Part shown: piece after piece, positions 56,251 through 64,000 of the stretch
Numbering within the stretch: the stretch's first letter is position 1
Layout: every line of letters begins with the position of its first letter
DNA from: Phoebastria nigripes
Taxonomy: Eukaryota; Chordata; Aves; Procellariiformes; Diomedeidae
Length of the DNA stretch: 64,000 nt
NCBI GenBank assembly: GCA_035582835.1
Contig: JAYKAV010000911.1
Span: forward strand, 712-64,711
Direction: 5' to 3'
Position numbers and translations under genes: made by a program
Notes under the pieces: generated by a model
Databases searched by the model: none
What the model saw: only the letters and a program-made list of their open reading frames with translations
What the model was told of the DNA's origin: nothing

Positions 56251-58145
56251 CATGAAATTGCATTTATAAACCCTTTGCAATTATTTCACAGGGAAATGGA
56301 AGGGAACTGTATTAAGGATGGTGAACAGACATTTTGATATTTTGTCACTCAGACATGTACTCTGTAGATGTTCTGCAGGAATTGAAAGATGGCCTAGAGA
56401 TTTTTAAGTAGATTTTATCTGCTTGAGCAGATAAAGCAATATAGGTCCTGAGTTTACCATAACAGATTAAACATTCTAACATGGCTTCACTATTTTGTTT
56501 TCAAATGATCCAAGGATTAATCAAAAAATATGAAGCAATTCATTTTTTGACTAATCCATCTCTGCTTAACCTTCTGCGATTTTTCACCCCTCTGTTTATC
56601 CAATGTTTAAGAGCAAATCAGCTGTTATGGATGTCATGGCAGATAAAACTCTTTTTGTTCCAGAAGTAATTTCTCCAACAATACTGCTTATTATTCTCTA
56701 AAATTTCTCTTAAACAGATCTTCTGTTGCTAATGATAGCTCATACCATTGCATGGTCACCATTTTCCTTTATTAAACATATATGCAACATTACCACCATA
56801 GTATTTTTAATCAGTTTAATTAAAGAATGTTTGACAAGATGAAATTGTTGAATTACTCACTGTTCTGAAAAACACTTGTCATTAACAGGATGCACTTTTT
56901 CTTATGTAAGAAACAGTTTCACATTACAGTATTTTTACTGGAAATAGGGATAGGATTACAAGAGTATAGAAAAAGGCCAGCATTGGGGATCTGACCTTCT
57001 GTCAGATGCAATGGGAAGGAAGCCTTGCCAAACCAAGCAAGATAGTGTGGCTCTTCGAAAAGAGGACAGGAACAGTGGGGAGCAAGCAGTATTTAATAGT
57101 TTGTTCAAGCACTAGATCTGACTTTATGAGCCAGCTCTACCTCGCCAAATTGCTTTGAAAAAATCTTGGAAAAGATTTTTCAACAGAAAGGCTGCAGAAA
57201 GAAACCTGTGAATAATTAATGTACAGAAACGTGCAGCTGGAGCTGGCTCAAGGCTTTCTCAGCAGCTGACAGCCATTCTCAGCAGTGATGCCAACCTTTA
57301 CAGCAACCCCCCTCTGACAGCAGCAACAGCTCATCGTGGCTGGCCCGGCTTTGCAGGCACCTGGCACAAGGAAAATGAGCAGCGGAATCACTGTTTTCAC
57401 CAAGATCTGCTGGCCTGGGCAACCTCCCTGCTCTGCTTATGTTTGCAGTCAGTCCCGAATTGCATAAAGACATATTGGTATCGCCAGCCATTACTCCATT
57501 TTTCTTGTTACGATATACAGATGCCAGCAAAAAATTCTCCCATCCTCCACAGAACCAGACACAGTCACCAGTCCAATGTAAAAATACCACCATGAAATGC
57601 AGAATAAAAAATACAGCAGACAAACTCCACAAGTGAGTAGAAATTTGTTAACTATAAACAGATCATATAATCTTGGACAAGATAATTCCAATTTTTTATT
57701 AAACATCAAGAAAAAACACTGTACTCATTCATGAATCTTGGNACCGTCCAGTTTTATGACCAGAAATATGTTTTTATGAAACATAAATAAAAATAAAATT
57801 AAATTTCTTTCTACCATGTACCTTTTACTATATAAAAGATTTTATGCTTATAAGTTTTTGTATGACAGTTAAACATTAACACAAATATAACTAGACATAT
57901 AAACCATGTTTTCTCAGATTTTTATCCAAATGCAAACTCTTACTCTTCCTCATTTTTTAATAGATTAAAAAAGAGTATACTTCCGTCCACTTTTTTTTTT
58001 TAATCCTATACTTTCAGTTTTCATGTTAAAATGATGGATTTCTAGTTTGGATTTACGTATTGAAATTCTCTTTGCTATCTGTTGCTCTGGAAAAATATGC
58101 AATTACTCCTGCAATTACAGAAATAATAAACTGGCATAATTTATA

Positions 58146-58173
58146 AGCACTTGACTCTAAGAAGTCAAGTGCT
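58146..58173. other. Perfect 11-bp inverted repeat, 6-nt loop
   Basis: AGCACTTGACT and its exact reverse complement flank CTAAGA. This small hairpin lies within GNAQ intron 5; no function is apparent. Confidence 0.6.
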
Positions 58174-61121
58174 GAAAAATACCTGAAGAGCACTAAAATA
58201 GCATTTAAAAGCTGTTTCAGCTGGTACCCAGTGGAGGGAAAGCAGCATTTCCCAGCTAACAAACATGGCGCTTTGACAGAAAAGACCACGTACAATATTA
58301 ATCTCAAACAATACAGAAACAGTAGTGGAGTTTCACCCATTACTGTCTTTATGATTGTCTACAGTGGCATCTAGTGGGCATATTGTAACTTACATATTGA
58401 ACAAAAAATGTAGTAATTAATTTTTGTCTTAAAAACTGTTAGTAATTTAAATAGAGTCTGTTAACAAAATCAGGATTTCACAAATTTTGAGGGACTGAAT
58501 TTTGTTGAAATGGTGAGAGAGAAGGTGGTGAGGAGGTAAACAAAATGCATTTTTCAGTCAACAACTTGCACTGTGTATATAACTATGTTTATGCTATTTG
58601 AGTGAGAGGGCATTCAGAGACCATAACTGTAGAAGAGGAGGTACTGACCCAAGAGAGCTTTAGAAAAAAAAGCAGGGGTTAATATTTCACAAGTTTAGTA
58701 TCACAGTAATGGTCTCTACTATTTTACCTGACAAAATCTTGTGCATGTGAACGGTTTTTGTGTGAAAGCCTATATTAATTAGGAATGTATCCATTCTCAA
58801 AATAAGACTTCCAGCAATTATTTAAGTAGAAGCACTGTCCGGCCACACAGAAAGACCTACAGTGTATTCCTTGGCTAGAAATTTAATAGAGCTGCTTCAT
58901 GAAAGTTGGGTAATAACAGAGGAAATCAGGAAGTGGGAGGTAAGTGCAGAGTCCTCTACTATGTAAAAAAGTAAATACAGTATCAAAACTGGAAGTGCTT
59001 CAGATTTTTGCCACCAGTGTGAAGTATAATCTTGCAGCTATACTGCTGTAACTAGCCATCTAAGAAAAAACTGAAATGGTTGCACAAATATTTTGATGAA
59101 TAACTCAAATGCAGTAAGAGACAACTTCAAACATAGAGCTCAGGAATAATTCCTTTATTTTCTTCACGGGTCTTGAATCTTTCTGCAAACTAGCCTGACA
59201 AAAAAAGCTGCTGGTAGAGGGCTGCGAAGACATCTCTGTAGATGAGAACTGTATTTTTAAATCACCTGGGAGAAGAACTCTCACCTCTCCAAAAACTCAA
59301 ATTTGCAACACTGCACTCGCAAATATATAGCAATTTTATGTACCCAGCAGAGGGGCAGATGAACCAAATGACAGCTGAAATCCATCAAATCAACATGTTC
59401 AACAGCCATCAAAGCACAAAAATACTATCCAAAAAAAGGTGGTCCAAAAAGTGGTCAAAAAACACGGTCCAAACATTGCTGCAAGTATTTTTAAAATAAA
59501 AAAAATGGCTGTTAAATTAATTTAGTTGTAACATAAATGCCAGAATAATCAGTTTTTCATTAATACCTACATATTTTTGAGAAAAACAGGTGAAAATATT
59601 TTAAATTGTCATTGAAAAAGGCCCTTTTCTGGACAGTTTTGACACTGGTTATTGAAAAAAATAAGCGGCAGTCGTCTTTGCCAGCAATTGCTGCCAATAG
59701 CAACATTTACCAGCAGCATTTCTGGCAGCCTCTGCAAGCGGGTTCACAATCATTCAACCTCCCATTTCTACTATGAGCCACCCACTTTAACAAAAGAGAG
59801 AGAGAGGCTCTGGCTTTTCCTTATGCAAATGCTTCTCAGTACTGATACTTTACATTTGAAAGGTTCTTTATCCACAAATCAAAAAGAAAATACATATGCA
59901 TATGTGTGAACAGGTATGAACAGATACAGTACATACAGCAACAAGGTTTGGCACAGGTGGTTAATGTGTTATTTTCTCTAGTTTCCAAATAAAGAATGAG
60001 TTCTGGAGATATTTCCCATGGAAATAACATTGTTAAATAATTATGAAGACCATTTGAGGATTTTAATTCTATCTGGGAGTTCGTATTATCCCTCTGCCCT
60101 ATGCTCAATTGTTCTAGATTGCTGAATGTTGATGAAAAAACAGACAACTGAAGTATTATATTTATTCATGATGCAGAAAAAGAGAAGTGCTCTGATCTCA
60201 ACATTGTCTTCTTTCAGCCTTCATGCTAAGCCATGTAGGACTAGCCTGTGAATAGGGAACACAAAGTGCTGGAAGAGAAGTGGAAGCATGCCCAGATGTG
60301 AACAGCAAGATAGTTCTGATGAAAAAATGAAATACGTGCTTCAGATAATTGCCTCCATAAAAACTGAAAGTATTCTGAACTCTGTGGCCTNGTGCCATTT
60401 CTTATTTTTGTCCCACATCAAAAGAAAGTGCGACTGGAACATTGTACCAATTTGTCACCCGTTAACAGATCGCACTGACAAATGCCACAGAAGTTCTATC
60501 TACACTTTGGATCTATTTTGCAGATGTATTTTGTCCAGATTCAAAACATGAGCATGTATGCCTGCATCTACATGCCTGTAAACACACACAAATGAGTTCA
60601 CACTAAAAATAACTATCCTGGATTTCATGTAATTATTTTCATGTAATTTTAATACATTAGACTTTAACTGGAATATTTTTTAACAAACCAAGCAACGTTG
60701 ATCCTTTCTACTTAGGACAACCTAAGAATAATAAAATTTTCCATCAATCAAAAGAACTGACATCCTTACACAGTGCCTTTATTCAGTACTTGAAGCACAG
60801 AAACATGGCAGAAAACCACCCTAGAAAGTTCCGTCAGTTTCAATTTGCAGTTGTGGCTGAGGTATTGAAGTCCTAGTTTTCTACATATCCTGTTTTGCCT
60901 TCATACAAGTGTTACTTCTGATAAAATTGCAAGACAGTTCTTCAGTGTAAATTAAGTACTGTGAAGGTAACTACATTAATTCAGATACCCACCATCAAAT
61001 AAAGTAGGGTTCTTCAGGGTTTTAAAGAAGCTATGGCAAAACCTTATGGCATGACCACAAAGATGCTCCCCAAAGAAACAAAAAAATCTCCCTTCACTTG
61101 TCAAACTATGATTTTTCTACT

Positions 61122-61290
61122 TAGAATTACAGAAGAATTTATGTTGGAAAGGACTTGTGGAAGTCATCTAGTCCAACTCCTTGCTCGCAGCAGGACTAAC
61201 TTTGTCATTAGATCAGGCTGCTCATGGCTGCGTCCAGTCAAGCTTTAAACATCTCTCTCCAGGATGGAGATCCTATCCCTCTAAAGCAAC
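61122..61290 (-). mobile_element. CR1 LINE 3' fragment, old
   Basis: The plus strand reads the reverse complement of a CR1 3' end: agaattacagaaga near 61124, then ggaaaggacttgtggaagtc and atctagtccaactcc, then a pattern rich in 'cagcaggact'. Similarity fades after about 61290. Confidence 0.8.
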
Positions 61291-62670
61291 CAATTCTACT
61301 TCACTCACTTGTATGTAGCTATCGTCTTTCAGCCCTTGTGATCTATGAACACCAAACTAAACGCAGTTTTACTGAGGGCCGCTGTATTTACAGACTATTA
61401 AGTCACTAGACAGTTTTAATGATCCCCTGGTGGTAATGTTTTGGACAAAGGATTTTTAAGAACAACTTTCTTCCTAGATTATTTAGCTGCACACTGCTTC
61501 CAAAAGGGACTCCACCAGTCACATATCCCTTCTTCCTTCCATCTCTCCTGTTCCACTTGTCTGAGTACCCCCCTTGAATTCCTGCAAGGTTTGTGCAATG
61601 GCTTTTGGAAACATTGCTTGAGTCACTTCCAGATCTACTGGTTCTATTCACATCTCAAAATAAAAATGTTATGCTTTCCTACTGCTACTGCCATTCAAAT
61701 GTCTGCTACTGGTAAATGAACCTGCTATTCTACTTTTCAGAAACCTAGAAGACTTGATGGGGGGATCACAGCTGCACTTTGCTCCTAAGTAACAGCCACT
61801 GCTTTAAAAGTTCATAAACTCAGGATAAATCTGTAAGACAATGGGATGCTGAACACATGAGAGAGCATCATGTTCAGCAGAATTCTCAACAGTGCAAGCA
61901 GCAGTCTTCACACAACTCTGGCTGCTACACCACACATTACACAGCAGCAATGGAGCAGGTTTAGGCAAGTTTCTGGGGAACTCTTCTATTCAGAATGAGG
62001 AGAATGGTAACACACGCAAAAGTGTTTGTTGGAATATTTTAAAAATTACTGATCAAGACTGGCACAAAAAAGATTCAATCTGATTATCATATCAGGTTAG
62101 ATGATGCAGGTCCTTAAAACAGACAAACCATTTGGTTCCATGTGGTAAGGAAGTGAAAGCCAGTGACAGAAGAACACAAGGTAAAAGCAAGAAGCTGGGA
62201 AAATAATCTTTATGGTATCATTTTTGTGGATGTCCGTTAAGCAATATGGCATTTGTCAAGATCACAGAAAAGATAGATCCTAGATAATAGTTTAACATGT
62301 GTGAAAGGAGGACACACAGGAAGTAATGGCAATATTAGACACAGCTTGAAGGCATGTGTCTAGGATTTCTTAAGCCAAGGAATCAATTTTGCTATTATTT
62401 TAAAAACTCAGAATTCTTAAGCCATTCCAGCTTGCTTCATACATTACAAACATTTTCAGGAAGAACTGCAATCTGGGATCAAACCTGTAAATACATGAAT
62501 TATAAGAAGGTGGTACTTTCTATAAAATTTTAATGCAAATCAGATGACGGCTCTGATGATTAAAGGGAAGGGAAGGAAATACTGGTTTAAGCGAAATTCA
62601 GTTACACATTCTTATGTTAAAACTAACAATTTTGGCTGCAGCTAAATCAAATAATTTATTAAGACATAGT

Positions 62671-62752
62671 ATAAGCTTTTAAAAAGAGGCTTTTAAAAAA
62701 CCAAACAAAAGCTTAAAAAAAAGCTTTAAAACAAAAGCTTTTTAAAAAAAGA
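62671..62752. repeat. AAGCTTTTAAAA-rich low-complexity stretch
   Basis: Within about 80 bases AGCTT or GGCTT cores flanked by A and T runs recur six times (for example at 62673, 62709 and 62735). It contains many short self-complementary segments. Confidence 0.7.
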
Positions 62753-64000
62753 GCAGTACTCTGCTTGACAAGAATCTCCTCCTTTTCTGATTAAAAAGAA
62801 CTAATAATGGTTCTTAATAAACCTCTTTAAATGGTTGCAAATTACCTGTCTGGATAGGATATATAAATGAATTAGACCTTAACAGTAGAATTGGTTCTAT
62901 TGCTTTGTTATTCAAGGTCAGTGAAAACCCAGCAAATAAACCACCTATGAAATACAAGTTTTTAAAGTTATATTAATGTTACTATTTTAACAAAGGAAGA
63001 GACACTTAATGATTCTTTTATATGTGGCTTCATTCATCAATGAAAAGAAATTGCTTAACAAGTAAAATAATGAAAAAAACATTGTTTTCCTAAAACATAG
63101 ACATGCATGTATAAGATATTTGTACATATATAGGATACATAATATGTATTTATAATGCTGGGCATTAGTGAAATTCCTCACTCAAAAGTCAAAGTGGAAG
63201 GACTATTAGTTGTAAATATTAGCAACATTTATCTCCAATCCTGCTAAAACTTCACATTTTACAATTGTATTTCTATTTTTTTTTTTAAACCAAAATGTAT
63301 CAGCTCTGACCAAAATAATCTAAATTTTTGGGGCATTTTTCCCCCAATTTATTTTGTGCAATGGATGTTCAGGATACTCATACTGATGTACTTCTAAAAA
63401 TTATCTTTTATCAATGAATACTTTATGCTGTCCAATGCCCCTGTGGCTTTGCAGCCTCTGACGATACCTCAGGAAAGATAGTATCTGCTTTTTGATAGTT
63501 TAGAAAATTTCAAAATTTCACTTAGCCTATTAATCCATTGATTTAGCTGAACTGTGGAAATTGTATCCTGTCTTTTCTGTTCTTCCTCTGGGAACACAGA
63601 AAAAGAAAGATCTCTACCTATAAAAAGCCCACATTTTCATAACCACCATTGGCCTATACAAACTATATGAAATCATATTATGCCTTAAGACTTTCAGTGT
63701 GCTAACGCGGAAGAAAAATATGTACAAGNATCAATAAATACCGTCCTTTGTTTTGCCATTTCCAAGTACTTAACAAGCTCTGCAAAGATAATGAAAACCT
63801 CTTTTTTATGAAACCAGATTTTACAGGTATATGGTGATGTCTCTAGTCCTTCCATAACTGCAAGTGGTCACTGGTTCTCTTATAAAGCTGGAACTCATTT
63901 TTGCATTTTTTGCACTGAGACCATGAGATTTTTGTATTTTTAGAACAGCTACCTGTGATACATATTTAAATGCAGCATATCCTGGAATATGGATTAATAT

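Larger units (their letters stand above)
50404..64000 (-). other. GNAQ: GNAQ intron 5 (partial, 5' part off window)
   Basis: No exon encoding the switch-II region (VGGQRSE) or the rest of the preceding exon was found up to the right edge. Intron 5 is tens of kilobases long in mammals, so this is expected. The stretch is AT-rich and holds an A-rich tract (51419-51469), two degraded CR1 fragments (about 55846-56250 and 61122-61290), a small perfect hairpin (58146-58173) and an AAGCTT-rich low-complexity stretch (62671-62752). Nothing else is recognisable. The many short ORFs lack protein-like features. Confidence 0.8.

Overview
The window is a vertebrate, almost certainly avian, nuclear segment. 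It is AT-rich and gene-poor, with CR1 LINE fragments that end in the typical ATTCTATG-type tail, a betaretrovirus-like endogenous retrovirus (ERV) of the kind common in birds, and intron-split genes. Single uncalled bases (n) are scattered throughout. In chicken this gene pair lies on the Z chromosome, so a Z-linked bird contig is likely; that placement comes from knowledge of synteny, not from this sequence.

Two paralogous Gq-class G-protein alpha genes lie in tandem on the minus strand. GNAQ occupies the right part: its last two coding exons are at 50250-50403 (exon 6, 154 nt) and 46403-46593 (exon 7 coding part, 191 nt), followed by a putative 3' UTR of about 4.7 kb reaching a poly(A) signal near 41.73 kb. 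Everything right of 50.4 kb reads as GNAQ intron 5; exons 1-5 are off the window. GNA14 begins at 20728-20848 (coding part of exon 1), inside a strong CpG island. Its first intron fills 1-20727, and its remaining exons are off the left edge. The genes are therefore head-to-tail, separated by about 21 kb.

By region: 1-1542 holds the 5' end of a minus-strand ERV (LTR 974-1542, tRNA-Lys1,2-type primer binding site, and an uninterrupted 293-codon reading frame running off the left edge). 1543-20727 is intron 1 of GNA14 with one CR1 and simple repeats. 20.55-21.48 kb is the CpG-island promoter with a G-rich minisatellite. 21.5-41.7 kb is intergenic, with two CR1 copies and one 23-bp tandem duplication. 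41.7-46.4 kb is the GNAQ 3' UTR, with three Pumilio-like sites and a perfect 15-bp hairpin. 46.6-50.2 kb is intron 6. 50.4-64 kb is intron 5, with two old CR1 copies.

Both host genes encode alpha subunits that couple seven-transmembrane receptors to phospholipase C-beta at the plasma membrane. The most unusual items are the ERV's putative pre-gag membrane-protein ORF, the sense orientation of that ERV within GNA14, and the clustered RNA-level signals in the GNAQ 3' UTR. Apart from these two genes and the retroelement frames, no convincing protein-coding gene was found.
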